A stretch of DNA of 64,000 nucleotides from the NCBI RefSeq assembly GCF_041227145.1, contig NZ_JBGFSP010000003.1, forward strand, positions 3,100,001 through 3,164,000, written 5' to 3'. The notes beneath the pieces are model-generated. The model saw only the letters and a list, made by a program, of their open reading frames with translations, did no database searches and was not told the DNA's origin. The translations under genes were made by a program, and so were the position numbers. The DNA is from Bacteroides sp. AN502(2024). Its GTDB lineage: Bacteria > Bacteroidota > Bacteroidia > Bacteroidales > Bacteroidaceae. This document shows positions 18,448 through 28,062 of the stretch, piece by piece (within the stretch, counting starts at the first letter, position 1; each line of letters begins with the position of its first letter).

Positions 18448-18979
18448 AACCGTTTTGTTTTAAATACGCTGCTAATTTTTCTTTCCCGCGTGACAGGTGG
18501 CTTTTCACTGTTCCAGACGGTACTCCTACAATCCCTGCAATTTTGTCGATACTAATATCCTCTATATAGAACAATGTGATGCAGGTTCTTTCCACATCTT
18601 TAAGCATTTTGAGTGATTGGTAGACATCCATTTTTTGTCCGATGTTCTCCTGTTCGGTGCTGTTGATAGCGTCTATTTCTCTTGTATCCAAGTCGGCTGT
18701 CTCTTTTCGACTGCGAATATAATCATAAAAAACATTATAGGCAATACGATACAGCCACGTAGAGAAACTTGACAAGTTCCGGAAAGAGGCAATGTTCATA
18801 TATGCTTTTATAAATGTATCTTGTGCAAGGTCGTCACTCAATTCGCTGTCGCCGCAAGTCAGGTTCAGGAAGAATCGCCGGATGGGCGATTGGTACTCCT
18901 TCACCAACAGGTCGAAGGCTCTGGTGTTCTTGAATACCACGACTTGTGCGACTAACGATATATCATTGAGTTGGCTCAT
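18428..18979 (-). CDS. ECF-family RNA polymerase sigma factor
   Basis: 183 aa. Region 2 is DDLAQDTFIKAYMNIASFRNLSSFSTWLYRIAYNVFYDYIR (about residues 47-90, the -10-binding and core-binding part). Region 4 is IAGIVGVPSGTVKSHLSRGKEKLAAYL (about 148-175, a helix-turn-helix). It overlaps the upstream membrane-protein gene by 4 nt and the downstream small gene by 20 nt, giving a tight three-gene operon. The regulon is unknown; self-regulation is common for such loci. Confidence 0.93.
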   Translation of the reverse strand: MSQLNDISLVAQVVVFKNTRAFDLLVKEYQSPIRRFFLNLTCGDSELSDDLAQDTFIKAYMNIASFRNLSSFSTWLYRIAYNVFYDYIRSRKETADLDTREIDAINSTEQENIGQKMDVYQSLKMLKDVERTCITLFYIEDISIDKIAGIVGVPSGTVKSHLSRGKEKLAAYLKQNGYDRNRQ

Positions 18980-19752
18980 TTATTCTCGTCGTTCTTTTCT
19001 TCGTTTACTTCTTTGGCCTTCTCTTCAGATTCGGAAGGAATGATTGCGAAACTATCGTTTCCAACGTTATTCGGGTTCTTTTTTTCATCCTTATTGTCCG
19101 TATACATCCGGGTAGCATTTGTATCTTGAGCCTGTTGTTTACTACCGATAATCCATTGTCCGATACCCATGAATGTAACGAGTAAACCGACAGCCCCAAT
19201 TCCGAATGCGCCGGTGATTGCCCAAAGGAAGATGAAAAGACCGATACCTGTAAAGGTGTTCTTGATGCCTTGCGAACACGAATCGACCGTTTTGGTTTCG
19301 CGGATAAACTCTGCCGGAAGCGGTTGGCCGGCAGCAAGTGCCTGTTCGGCAAGGCGATAACGTGCTTTTCGGTTTTTATAACGGAAGAAGAAGATTACAA
19401 ATAGAATGAATACCGGAAATCCGAATACGGCAACGATTGCTATGATTACTACCAGAATGCTACCAGCGCCGACATTATTGAATGGGAAATCACTGTCGTC
19501 CGATTCGAATGTGAAGCTGGCTTTACCATGAGTGTTGCTTACATTACTTGAGTTTGCATCTATCTCTGCAGAATCAGTATCTGCTGTATCTACACCAATC
19601 ACTGTGACAGCAGTATGGTTCGTATCTGCTTTATTGTCCTTGGTCACAGTAACTTTTACTTTCCCGACAGAATCCCTGACAATGGTAGTTTGGGCGACTG
19701 CTAGTGTGCAAGTGGTCAGTACAACCATCAATGCTAATAGAAAATTCTTCAT
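18976..19752 (-). CDS. Signal-peptide membrane protein (DUF6249-like)
   Basis: 258 aa. The signal peptide MKNFLLALMVVLTTCTLAVAQ is followed by a Thr/Asp/Ser-rich stretch (about 22-85), a hydrophobic helix (about 96-120, GAGSILVVIIAIVAVFGFPV), a basic loop RYKNRKARYRLAEQALAAGQPLP, and two more helices (about 170-190 and 192-210). This resembles the DUF6249 family, often found upstream of ECF sigma genes in Bacteroides. A charged tail rich in Glu, Lys and Asn ends the protein. It is first in the operon with the sigma factor and could be part of a membrane signalling system. Confidence 0.8.
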   Translation of the reverse strand: MKNFLLALMVVLTTCTLAVAQTTIVRDSVGKVKVTVTKDNKADTNHTAVTVIGVDTADTDSAEIDANSSNVSNTHGKASFTFESDDSDFPFNNVGAGSILVVIIAIVAVFGFPVFILFVIFFFRYKNRKARYRLAEQALAAGQPLPAEFIRETKTVDSCSQGIKNTFTGIGLFIFLWAITGAFGIGAVGLLVTFMGIGQWIIGSKQQAQDTNATRMYTDNKDEKKNPNNVGNDSFAIIPSESEEKAKEVNEEKNDENK

Positions 19753-19865
19753 ATCAATAGCCTTTTAATTTATTTATTTCTTTGCCAGTTAGACGTAGTT
19801 AATATCATAGAAAGTTGCAAAGAGACGAAATATTTTTGATATTTGCGGAAATTAATAAACGAAAA

Positions 19866-21329
19866 ATGGAATTACCTGCTTCTTTTATAGACTACACCTG
19901 CGCTCTATTGGGCGATGAAGAATACGACAAACTGGCCGTTGCCCTCCAGCAGGAACCACCGGTTAGCATCCGGTTGAATCAATTGAAAATCAATCATTCG
20001 TTATCGGATAAGGTCCCTTGGTCTTCTGAAGGATTCTATTTGGAGGAGCGTCTCACTTTTACGTTCGATCCTTTATTTCATGCAGGCTGCTATTATGTTC
20101 AGGAAGCTTCTTCCATGTTTGTGGAGCAGGTACTCCGGCAATATGTCACCGGACCGGTGAAGATGTTGGATCTTTGTGCGGCTCCCGGTGGAAAATCGAC
20201 TCATGCCCGTAGTGTACTTCCCGAAGGGAGCCTATTGGTAGCCAATGAGGTAATTCGGAATCGTTCGCAGATCCTTGCTGAAAATCTGACGAAGTGGGGA
20301 CATCCGGATGTGGTAGTGACCAATAATGATCCGGCAGACTTTTCGGCTTTACCCTCTTTCTTTGATGTGGTTCTTGCAGATGTTCCCTGCTCCGGTGAAG
20401 GTATGTTCCGTAAAGATCCGGTAGCTGTGGAAGAGTGGAGTCCCGAGAATGTGGAAATCTGTTGGCAGCGTCAGCGGCGGATTATTGCGAATATTTGGGA
20501 TACGCTGAAGCCAGAAGGCATTCTTATATATAGTACGTGTACATTTAATACGAAAGAGGATGAGGAGAATGCACGTTGGATTCAACAAGAGTATGGGGGC
20601 GAACCGTTAACTGTCCAGGTGCAGGAGGACTGGAATATAACAGGAAATCTTTTGTCGGATAAAAGGGATCATTCCAAGTCTTCTATTCCCGTCTATCATT
20701 TTTTCCCTCATAAGACGAAAGGTGAAGGTTTTTTTCTGGTGGCTTTTCGTAAGCCAAAGACAGAAGAAGAGATCCCGGGATCCTCTTCCGCGAAAGAGAA
20801 AGCTTTCAAGAAGAAAGATAAGAAAGGGGCAGCAACATCTTCTCCTGTATCGAAAGAACATCTGAATATGGCCAAAAGCTGGTTGAATGATGAAAATTTG
20901 GACAAGTATATTTTATTGGCGGAAGGAACAAATATCCGGGCTTTTTCACAGTACTATATTAGTGAGTTGACGATGATGAAACAAAGCCTGAAAATCGTGT
21001 CGGCAGGGATTGAGATAGGCGAAGTGAAAGGAAAGGATTTGATCCCTGGTCATGCGTTGGCGATGTGTACCTCGCTTTTGTGTCGGGAAGCATTTGTCAC
21101 GGAAGAAATAAATTATGAACAGGCTATCACTTATTTACGGAAAGAGGCCATTGCCTTATCGGCAACAGCCCCTCGTGGGTATGTTTTGCTTACTTATCGG
21201 CATATTCCTCTCGGATTTGTGAAGAATATCGGTAATCGTGCCAATAATCTTTATCCGCAAGAATGGCGCATCCGTAGTGGATACTTGCCGGAAAATATAC
21301 GCATCTTATCAGAAGACGTTACTGATTAA
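19866..21329 (+). CDS. NOL1/NOP2/Sun-family (RsmF-like) rRNA m5C methyltransferase
   Basis: SAM-dependent cytosine-C5 methyltransferase, 487 aa from the Met at 19866 (MELPASFIDYTCALLG). The upstream extension of 17 codons overlaps promoter-like TATTTTTG/GATATTTG sequence and is not used. SAM-binding: LDLCAAPGGKSTHA (about residues 101-114). Catalytic: DVPCSGEGMFRKDP with one Cys, and YSTCTFNTKEDEEN with the second. The C-terminal 150 residues contain a linker (KKKDKKGAATSS) and a PUA-like RNA-binding region, as in RsmF. Its 3' end overlaps the convergent lipoprotein gene by 4 bp. Confidence 0.92.
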   Translation: MELPASFIDYTCALLGDEEYDKLAVALQQEPPVSIRLNQLKINHSLSDKVPWSSEGFYLEERLTFTFDPLFHAGCYYVQEASSMFVEQVLRQYVTGPVKMLDLCAAPGGKSTHARSVLPEGSLLVANEVIRNRSQILAENLTKWGHPDVVVTNNDPADFSALPSFFDVVLADVPCSGEGMFRKDPVAVEEWSPENVEICWQRQRRIIANIWDTLKPEGILIYSTCTFNTKEDEENARWIQQEYGGEPLTVQVQEDWNITGNLLSDKRDHSKSSIPVYHFFPHKTKGEGFFLVAFRKPKTEEEIPGSSSAKEKAFKKKDKKGAATSSPVSKEHLNMAKSWLNDENLDKYILLAEGTNIRAFSQYYISELTMMKQSLKIVSAGIEIGEVKGKDLIPGHALAMCTSLLCREAFVTEEINYEQAITYLRKEAIALSATAPRGYVLLTYRHIPLGFVKNIGNRANNLYPQEWRIRSGYLPENIRILSEDVTD

Positions 21330-22153
21330 GGCAGTATTCCCGCAGGTATTTCCTGTTGGGAAAGGGTAAAAGCGAGTTGTCTGCCTGTGCCTGCTTCGCC
21401 TCCCGTAAATTCTTCCAGCGTGTAGGAAGGAGGAGGTGCAGGTGAGGTCCGTGTTTCTCCAATGGGTGGAGTGTTCCAGTTCAGATTTAGGCTTTTGTCT
21501 AACCGGTGAAATAAGTACGAATTTCCCCATATAATGAATTTACGATCGGAAACAGGTGTTGCCATATCTTCCGAAAAAGTGAGGGTTAGTGTCATTTTTT
21601 CATCGTCTCCTTCTTCTTTTTCCAGTTTGTAACTTCCTTGGGTTATTAATTCAAGTCCGGATGAAAAGGCGGTCTGTTCTCCCTGTTTGAAAAAATAAGC
21701 ATCACGTGCGTGGTTGTTAATCAGAAAAATGTCGGAAATGCCGGATAGAAGATTCGCGTCTCCGTTGGGTAAGTTGGACAAGTAGCTGCGGAGCAACTTT
21801 ATATTCTCGTAATTATCGACCACCTTGATTGGTAAAGTGCAACTCTCTTGTGTGGCGTTGTCCGTTACTGTCAGATAAGTCGTTCCGGTGAGGATACCGG
21901 TTACATAAATCATACGTCCGGCAGGTACTCCGCTCCAGCCAGTTTCGGTTCCGGCACTTGCGATGCGGGTGTCTTTCACTACAAGTGAGTAGTCACCATT
22001 TCCGCTTTCCAATCCGAGGTAACGTCTGCCACCCATAGGCACTTCGTATTCACTGTTGTAAAAACGTAGTGGATTGTCGTCATCATCTTTACAGCCACTT
22101 AGTAGCGTAAAGATGCAGCATAACATGAATAAATAGAAATGTTTAGATCTCAT
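21326..22153 (-). CDS. Hypothetical lipoprotein
   Basis: 275 aa. It starts with a type II signal peptide (MRSKHFYLFMLCCIFTLLSGC), lipidated at the Cys in LLSGCKDDDD; the Asp run after it fits the lipoprotein export patterns seen in Bacteroidetes. Residues about 35-110 look like a beta-rich Ig-like domain (GTTYLTVTDNATQESCTLPIKV); the rest has no motif I recognise. It ends with a Pro-rich stretch (TSPAPPPSYTLEEF). Convergent with the rRNA methyltransferase gene. Confidence 0.8.
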   Translation of the reverse strand: MRSKHFYLFMLCCIFTLLSGCKDDDDNPLRFYNSEYEVPMGGRRYLGLESGNGDYSLVVKDTRIASAGTETGWSGVPAGRMIYVTGILTGTTYLTVTDNATQESCTLPIKVVDNYENIKLLRSYLSNLPNGDANLLSGISDIFLINNHARDAYFFKQGEQTAFSSGLELITQGSYKLEKEEGDDEKMTLTLTFSEDMATPVSDRKFIIWGNSYLFHRLDKSLNLNWNTPPIGETRTSPAPPPSYTLEEFTGGEAGTGRQLAFTLSQQEIPAGILP

Positions 22154-22240
22154 AATTCAGATTTTATATTCGTTACAAATATAACGTATTGTTTTGAAAT
22201 ATCCGGTAGGAATTTGAAGAAAAAGAGAGGAGGTATATTT

Positions 22241-22313
22241 AGGCACGGATTACACGGATTAACACTGTTGCTTTATAATAATGACAACACTAAAGACCGT
22301 GAAATCCGTGCCT
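22241..22313. repeat. Intergenic inverted repeat
   Basis: AGGCACGGATT (22241-22251) and its exact complement AATCCGTGCCT (22303-22313) flank a 51-nt interior that also contains a second ACGGATT. It lies downstream of the metal-efflux operon and upstream of the lipoprotein gene. No T-run follows, so a terminator role is doubtful. Confidence 0.6.
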
Positions 22314-22397
22314 GATTTATTATATAAACATGCTTATATCACTAAAAAAAAATAGTATGTTCAGCATAACCCATGCCTAAAGGTTTTTATATACTAT

Positions 22398-23582
22398 TTA
22401 TAGCCTGTTTTTGTAAATCCGTGCCATCGCCTTTTGGTACTGATTTTCCAGTTGCAGATAATTCTGGTGGCTTTGATAAATCACGGATACTTCGACAAAA
22501 TACTCAATCATGCTGATTTGTCCGCCCGTCAGAGCCTGTTTCAGCAATGCCAAGTCTTGTTGTGATTGGAAAGTCTTGTTGTATTCTTCCATCGAAGTTT
22601 GTAATGCTTTAGCTTCCCGGTAAAGTTGTGCCAATTCAGATTCCACCTGCAGGGTAGCATTATCCTTTTGCAAGTCGATGTTGAGTGCCTGCGCTTTAGC
22701 GATTTTCACCTTATTCCGATTTTCGAAAAGCGGGAAGGAGAAGCCGACCACTACACCGTTGAAAGGCACACCCGTTTCCGTATTCCGACGGTAGCCGAGT
22801 TCCAGTTTCGGCAGCCACTGGGATTTATTGACAGCAATTTGTTTGCGGGCAACGAGACTCTCGTTACCAAGTGCCATTAGAGTGCGGTCTGTTGCCATGA
22901 CTTCCGATTTCAACATTTGATAATCGCTTGGAAAAGGCACTGTTGGGTATTGGTCCTCCTCGAAAACCACCGGAATATTACCATTCAGCGTATTCAATTC
23001 TTGCTGTTTATTGCGGAGCGCTGTTTCGTTCAGAGATGCTTCTGTTTTAATATTCAGCAGTTCCAAATTGATTTTATTGGTTTCGAGGATATTTGCATCT
23101 CCAGTTTGGAGACGCTTGGCATACATTTTAGCCAGCTCTTCCGCATTCCGGAGACGTTCTTCCAAAATATGCTTTTGTTGACGGAGCATAATAATATCCA
23201 GACAGAGTTCTTTTGCCTGTAACAGTTTCTCCTGACGAAAAACATCCGCCTGACTGTCAAAAGCTCCTGCTTTCAGACGGTTCAACTTGTTACGTGTAGC
23301 GTATAAACTGGGGAAATCGAAGCTTTGTGAAACAACCAGTTCACCGATTGTTTCGTTTTTATCTTTCGCTCCCCATAGATGCGCGTAAGAAAGAGTAGGA
23401 TCAGGCAAGTTATTATCCGTCTGGGTTTCCAGCTTCTGCGAAGTAATCAGTTGCTGGTTTGCCTGTAGCTCCCTATTGTTTATTTCGATATTTTTCAATA
23501 CCCGGTCAATTCCGTTTTGGGCTTGCACCCCGCTTAAGGTTAAGAACAGAAGTGCAGTGCTTATGATCATGATTTGTTTCAT
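22398..23582 (-). CDS. TolC-family outer-membrane efflux protein (CusC/CzcC-like)
   Basis: 394 aa with a signal peptide (MKQIMIISTALLFLTLSGVQAQ) and long amphipathic helical repeats of the outer-membrane efflux family (for example TDNNLPDPTLSYAHLW near 55 and GVVVGFSFPLFENRNKVKIAKAQ near 275). It is the outer-membrane exit of the tripartite system encoded just upstream (gap 10 bp). It is last in the operon, followed by about 240 bp without a gene. Confidence 0.92.
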   Translation of the reverse strand: MKQIMIISTALLFLTLSGVQAQNGIDRVLKNIEINNRELQANQQLITSQKLETQTDNNLPDPTLSYAHLWGAKDKNETIGELVVSQSFDFPSLYATRNKLNRLKAGAFDSQADVFRQEKLLQAKELCLDIIMLRQQKHILEERLRNAEELAKMYAKRLQTGDANILETNKINLELLNIKTEASLNETALRNKQQELNTLNGNIPVVFEEDQYPTVPFPSDYQMLKSEVMATDRTLMALGNESLVARKQIAVNKSQWLPKLELGYRRNTETGVPFNGVVVGFSFPLFENRNKVKIAKAQALNIDLQKDNATLQVESELAQLYREAKALQTSMEEYNKTFQSQQDLALLKQALTGGQISMIEYFVEVSVIYQSHQNYLQLENQYQKAMARIYKNRL

Positions 23583-23592
23583 TCTTTTTCCT

Positions 23593-26500
23593 TTATTTGT
23601 TACAAACTTTTTTGATTTTTTTCCGGTGCATCATCAGATAAACGATCGGGATTATGAAACCGTTCAAAAAAGTAGACGTTAATAATCCTCCTAAAATTAC
23701 TTTAGCCATCGGACTCTGGATTTCGTTGCCGGGCAAATCACCGGCAATTGCTAATGGAATCAGTGCCAGTGCAGAAGACAATGCCGTCATTAGAATCGGA
23801 TTCAGACGGTCAAGGGAGCCCTGAATCACACTGTCGTACACGTTCAAACCCTCTACCTGTTGCAAATGGTTGTAATGACTGATTAACAGCATACCGTTAC
23901 GGGTCGCAATACCGAATAAAGAGATGAAACCAATGATAGCCGGAATGCTGATTTCTCCTGTTGTAATCACCAAGGCAAAGACACCACCGATTAGTGCCAG
24001 CGGAAGATTCAGCAAGATAACACCGGATTCTTTCACGCTGCGGAACTCATTATACAGCAACAGGAAAATGACTACAATACTGATAAACGAAGTCAGTGCC
24101 AACGTCCGGCTGGCAGCCTGCTCACTTTCAAACTGTCCACCATACTCGATGTGATAACCTTCGGGCAATTGAACCGATGTGTCGATACGTTCCTGAATAT
24201 CATTTACGACACTGCGCAAATCACGGTCGGCCACATTGGCGGAAATGACAATTTTACGTTTTACATTTTCGCGATTGATCGTATTCGGACCCATGGCCGA
24301 TACTACTTCCGCCACATAGTTCAATGGAACTTTGCGGCCATCGTTCGTATCTACCATCAGGTTACGGATTTTTTCTGTTTCATCTCGGGTATCATCCTTC
24401 ACTTTTACGATCAGGTCAAAATTTTTACCCTGTTCATACACCTGTGAGACCACCTTCCCGGCCAAAGCCACATTCACAAATTCCGAAAATTCCGGCAGGG
24501 TAATACCGAACTTAGCCAGCATTTCCCGTTTAGGCTGTATTTTCAGCTGTGGACGTTCAATCTGTTGTTCCACGTTCAGGTCGGCAACACCGGGAATATC
24601 ACTGATAGCTCCTTTGATTTGATTACCGAGTGAAAACATCTTATTCAGGTCATTTCCGAATAACTTGATAGCGATATTCGCTTTCGTTCCCGATAGCATT
24701 GCGTCGATACGGTGGCTGATCGGTTGTCCGATTTCTATGTTTGCTCCGGTGATCGTGCCTAATTTTTCACGTACATCAGCTACCAGTTCACTGCGCGATC
24801 GGTCTTTCAATTCGAACGGAGCCTCTATTTCAGAAACATTGATTCCCAGTGCATGTTCATCCAATTCGGCGCGTCCCGTTTTCCGGGCTACCGTTTGTAT
24901 TTCGGGAATCGTCATCAATAATTCTTCGGCACGCTGTCCCATTTTATTGCTTTCTTCCAGCGAAATTCCCGGTAGAGAACTGATATTGATCGTGAACGAT
25001 CCTTCATTGAACGAAGGGAGAAAACTACGTCCGAGTGTGAAAAACACTCCGAGCGCAACTACAAAAAGTCCGATTGTACTTCCGAGAGTCACACGTTTAT
25101 GTGCCAGTACCCATGTCAATGCTTTTTCATAAATCCCTTTCACCCAGCGGGCAACGGGAGCTTCTTTCAGTTTCTTGTTCGTCTTGTTGCTTCCTAATAG
25201 ATAAGAGCAGAGTACCGGAGTCAGTGTCAGGGCAACTATGGTAGACGCAAACAATGCCACGATAAAAGCAACACCTAGCGGAACCATCATTCTGCCTTCC
25301 ATGCCGCTTAAGAAAAATAACGGAACAAAGCTGACCACGATAATCAATGTTGAATTAAGGATAGGCATGCGCACTTCTTTTGACGCATTGAATACCACTT
25401 CGAGCGTACTTAGTCTTTCTGCTTCCGCTTTCAAGCGATTCTCCCGCAGTCGTTTATATACATTTTCCACATCAACGATGGCATCGTCTACTAATGAACC
25501 GATAGCTATCGCCATACCTCCGAGGCTCATGGTATTGATAGTCAGCCCCATGTAGTGTAAGGTCAGGATCGAAACGAGCAGGGAAATAGGTAGTGTCACT
25601 AATGAAATCAGTGTAGTACGCACATTTACCAGGAACAGGAAAAGCACGATGACAACGAAAATACCTCCTTCAAAGAGTGATTTCTTTACATTACCGATGG
25701 AACTTTCGATAAAGCGGCTTTGACGGAATATGTCCGTTGAAACCTTTACGTCCGGTGGTAGATTTTTTTGGAGATCTTTCAGAGATGCTTCCAGTTTGTC
25801 CGTCAGCTCCAGTGTACTGGTAGCCGGTTGCTTGGTAATAGTCATCAGGACGGCAGATTTGCCACGTTCTGAAGCGGTTCCCAGCTTGGGAGCTTTCGGT
25901 CCGATGGTCACGTCTGCAATATCTTCCAGTGTAACAGGGAAGTTGTTCACCATTTTCACTACCGCTTTGCCAAGTTGCTCTGTTTTCGAAGTGGAAAGTA
26001 CACCGCGTACAATGTATTCATTTCCAAATTCATAGAGTACGCCTCCGTTTGCGTTCAGGTTCATATCCTGTGTCACCGCCATCACTTCTTCCATCGAGAT
26101 GCCGTAATGACGCATCCGTTCGGGATCTAGCTGTATCTGATATTCTTTGATATCTCCTCCGAGCACGGCTACTTGTGCCACTCCTCCGGTAGACAACAGG
26201 CGTGGACGAATGGTCCAGTCCGCAATCGTGCGAAGATCGAGCATAGAAGTGGAGTCGGCAGTCAAACCAACGATGAGCATTTCGCCCAAGATAGAAGATT
26301 GCGGGCCTAGAGTCGGTTTGCCGACATTGACCGGCAGTGATTCGCTGACCACCGCTAATTTCTCACTAACAATCTGGCGAGCGAGATAAATATCCGTTCC
26401 CCAATCAAATTCTACCCAGACAACGGAAAATCCGTTGGTAGAAGAAGAGCGGACACGACGCACCCCCGTGGCTCCGTTTACAGCAGTTTCAACAGGAAAG

Positions 26501-26697
26501 GTGACGAGCTGTTCGACTTCTTCCGCAGCCATACCGTTCGCTTCGGTCATGATGACTACTGTTGGTGCATTTAGGTCTGGGAATACGTCTACTTCCGTGT
26601 GCATGGCGGTATACGTTCCCGCAATAAGCAGGAGGATGGCCGCACAAACGACAACCAATCGGTTGTGCAGGGAGTAATATATAATTTTATTAAGCAT
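23593..26697 (-). CDS. CusA/CzcA-family heavy-metal efflux RND pump
   Basis: 1,034 aa. Inner-membrane proton-driven pump, probably for monovalent or divalent metal ions. The N terminus (MLNKIIYYSLHNRLVVV) enters TM1; VDVFPDLNAPTVVIMTEA follows, as in CzcA/CusA proteins. The TM4 signature is AIGSLVDDAIVDVENVYKRL (charged residues of the proton relay), and there are about 12 membrane helices in two halves. Two periplasmic porter and docking lobes lie between. It is 77 bp downstream of the adaptor gene and 10 bp upstream of the TolC gene, so all three components are co-transcribed. Substrate metal cannot be read directly. Confidence 0.94.
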   Translation of the reverse strand: MLNKIIYYSLHNRLVVVCAAILLLIAGTYTAMHTEVDVFPDLNAPTVVIMTEANGMAAEEVEQLVTFPVETAVNGATGVRRVRSSSTNGFSVVWVEFDWGTDIYLARQIVSEKLAVVSESLPVNVGKPTLGPQSSILGEMLIVGLTADSTSMLDLRTIADWTIRPRLLSTGGVAQVAVLGGDIKEYQIQLDPERMRHYGISMEEVMAVTQDMNLNANGGVLYEFGNEYIVRGVLSTSKTEQLGKAVVKMVNNFPVTLEDIADVTIGPKAPKLGTASERGKSAVLMTITKQPATSTLELTDKLEASLKDLQKNLPPDVKVSTDIFRQSRFIESSIGNVKKSLFEGGIFVVIVLFLFLVNVRTTLISLVTLPISLLVSILTLHYMGLTINTMSLGGMAIAIGSLVDDAIVDVENVYKRLRENRLKAEAERLSTLEVVFNASKEVRMPILNSTLIIVVSFVPLFFLSGMEGRMMVPLGVAFIVALFASTIVALTLTPVLCSYLLGSNKTNKKLKEAPVARWVKGIYEKALTWVLAHKRVTLGSTIGLFVVALGVFFTLGRSFLPSFNEGSFTINISSLPGISLEESNKMGQRAEELLMTIPEIQTVARKTGRAELDEHALGINVSEIEAPFELKDRSRSELVADVREKLGTITGANIEIGQPISHRIDAMLSGTKANIAIKLFGNDLNKMFSLGNQIKGAISDIPGVADLNVEQQIERPQLKIQPKREMLAKFGITLPEFSEFVNVALAGKVVSQVYEQGKNFDLIVKVKDDTRDETEKIRNLMVDTNDGRKVPLNYVAEVVSAMGPNTINRENVKRKIVISANVADRDLRSVVNDIQERIDTSVQLPEGYHIEYGGQFESEQAASRTLALTSFISIVVIFLLLYNEFRSVKESGVILLNLPLALIGGVFALVITTGEISIPAIIGFISLFGIATRNGMLLISHYNHLQQVEGLNVYDSVIQGSLDRLNPILMTALSSALALIPLAIAGDLPGNEIQSPMAKVILGGLLTSTFLNGFIIPIVYLMMHRKKIKKVCNK

Positions 26698-26774
26698 GAT
26701 GTTTCATTCATTGAGAGTTCTAAATAACTTGATAAATGTGCCGCATGGAGATCCGGTTGCAACGCCTAATCTCT

Positions 26775-27974
26775 TTAGTGTTCGTGGCTGTGTGCCGGGA
26801 TTGCATTGCTTGCGCTTGCCAGTCGAACCTGATAGGCACCCTCGGTCACTACACGGTCGCCAGCCTTCACACCAGTCAGGATTTGAACACTTTTGCCGTT
26901 GTCGGCTCCTATCGTTACTTCTTGTTTTTTATAACCCTCTTCGTCCAGTTGCAGATAGATGAAGAAGATGCCTTGTTCCTCTGTCAGTGCAGTGCGCGGA
27001 AGAGAAATCACATTTTCCATCGTTGAAGAAAGCAGGAATACCTCCACAAATGAGCCGGGAATCACTTCCCCTTTGTTGTCGAATTCAAAAGTGACAGGCA
27101 CATAAAAGGAATTGTCTCCGGCAGCTTTTCCGAAAGAGAGGAGTTTGCCATTTAATGCTTTCAACTCGTACATCCGGTTATTATAAGGAGTCTGGAAATT
27201 GGCGGAACTGATGGTGCGGAGATACGGGTAGTACTTTTCCGACACTTCGGCGCGGAGGAAAAGACGGCGGTTCTGTGTTACGCTTACCAGCGGTTGTCCG
27301 ATTGTCACATAGTCCCCTTCTTTCACGAGAATACTTTTCACATATCCGGCAATAGGAGCCGTAATGCTTTGCCCGATATCCGAATGATTTTTAGAAAGAG
27401 CTTCGTAACTAAGACGGGCGTTTTCGTAACTTTGCTCTGCTTGTGCAAAATCTTTGTCGGATACGATTTGGGTTTTAACAAGTTCCTTCATACGTTCGTA
27501 TTCCTTCTTGGATACTTCGTAGGCAATGCGGGCACGTTGCACCGGATCACCATCAGCGATGTTTTTTGAAGAAATGGTGACTAGAGGAGTACCGTTCCCA
27601 ACGCTCATTCCTTCCGTTATTTTTCTACGGAAAGATACCACACCGGATACTGTAGCTACGGCAACCGATTCATCCCCTTGAGCAGCCAGCACCTGTCCGC
27701 TGGTTTTAATCACTTGTTGGAAAGGTGCAGGTTCGATGACGCTCACTTTTACACCGGATGCTTCAGCTTTCGCTTTCGGAAGAATGATTTCATCACTGTG
27801 AGCTTCGGCAGCATGATCGTGTTCATCTGTTGTCTCATGATGGTGTTCATCTGTTGTCTCATGATCGTGTTCATCAATTGCCTCATGGCTGTGTTCATCG
27901 TGTGTAATGGTACTGTTGTTACAGGATCCCAGCACGAATAGGCCTAGAATCCCAACGAAAATAATTTTTTTCAT
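26775..27974 (-). CDS. Metal-efflux periplasmic adaptor lipoprotein with His-rich N terminus
   Basis: 399 aa. Lipoprotein signal ending LGSCNNST, then a His/Asp/Glu-rich stretch (residues about 25-60) made of tandem 8-residue units of the type DEHDHETT, which can bind metals. The membrane-fusion core follows: the lipoyl-like halves (VATVSGVVSFRRKITEGMSVG near 110, SITAPIAGYVKSILVKEGDYV near 205), a helical hairpin between them, and beta-barrel and membrane-proximal domains. It links the RND pump to TolC. The His-rich units are encoded by a 24-bp tandem DNA repeat, so their number could differ between strains. Confidence 0.93.
   Translation of the reverse strand: MKKIIFVGILGLFVLGSCNNSTITHDEHSHEAIDEHDHETTDEHHHETTDEHDHAAEAHSDEIILPKAKAEASGVKVSVIEPAPFQQVIKTSGQVLAAQGDESVAVATVSGVVSFRRKITEGMSVGNGTPLVTISSKNIADGDPVQRARIAYEVSKKEYERMKELVKTQIVSDKDFAQAEQSYENARLSYEALSKNHSDIGQSITAPIAGYVKSILVKEGDYVTIGQPLVSVTQNRRLFLRAEVSEKYYPYLRTISSANFQTPYNNRMYELKALNGKLLSFGKAAGDNSFYVPVTFEFDNKGEVIPGSFVEVFLLSSTMENVISLPRTALTEEQGIFFIYLQLDEEGYKKQEVTIGADNGKSVQILTGVKAGDRVVTEGAYQVRLASASNAIPAHSHEH
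27819..27899 (-). repeat. 24-bp tandem repeat coding for His-rich metal-binding units
   Basis: GTGTTCATC recurs at 27819, 27843, 27867 and 27891, an exact 24-bp period kept in frame with the adaptor gene. Each unit encodes about 8 residues with two or three His. The middle two units are nearly identical, so gain or loss by slippage would stay in frame. Confidence 0.85.
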
Positions 27975-28018
27975 ATTAATTTTTTCCTACTGAATTTTTC
28001 TGTTTTCTTTTTACGCTA

Positions 28019-28026
28019 CAAAGATA
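28019..28026 (-). promoter_or_regulatory. Putative internal -7 element before the adaptor gene
   Basis: TATCTTTG on the minus strand, 45 nt upstream of the adaptor start and just downstream of the preceding His-rich gene, fits TAnnTTTG. It could give the efflux genes their own promoter. Confidence 0.45.
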
Positions 28027-28062
28027 AAGTCGCGCAGATGCAACTGATTTGCATTTACGCTT

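Noticed and set aside
24332..25132. Plus-strand frames within the RND pump gene
   Set aside because: Shadow frames of a well-conserved 1,034-residue protein on the other strand; low complexity and no family match.
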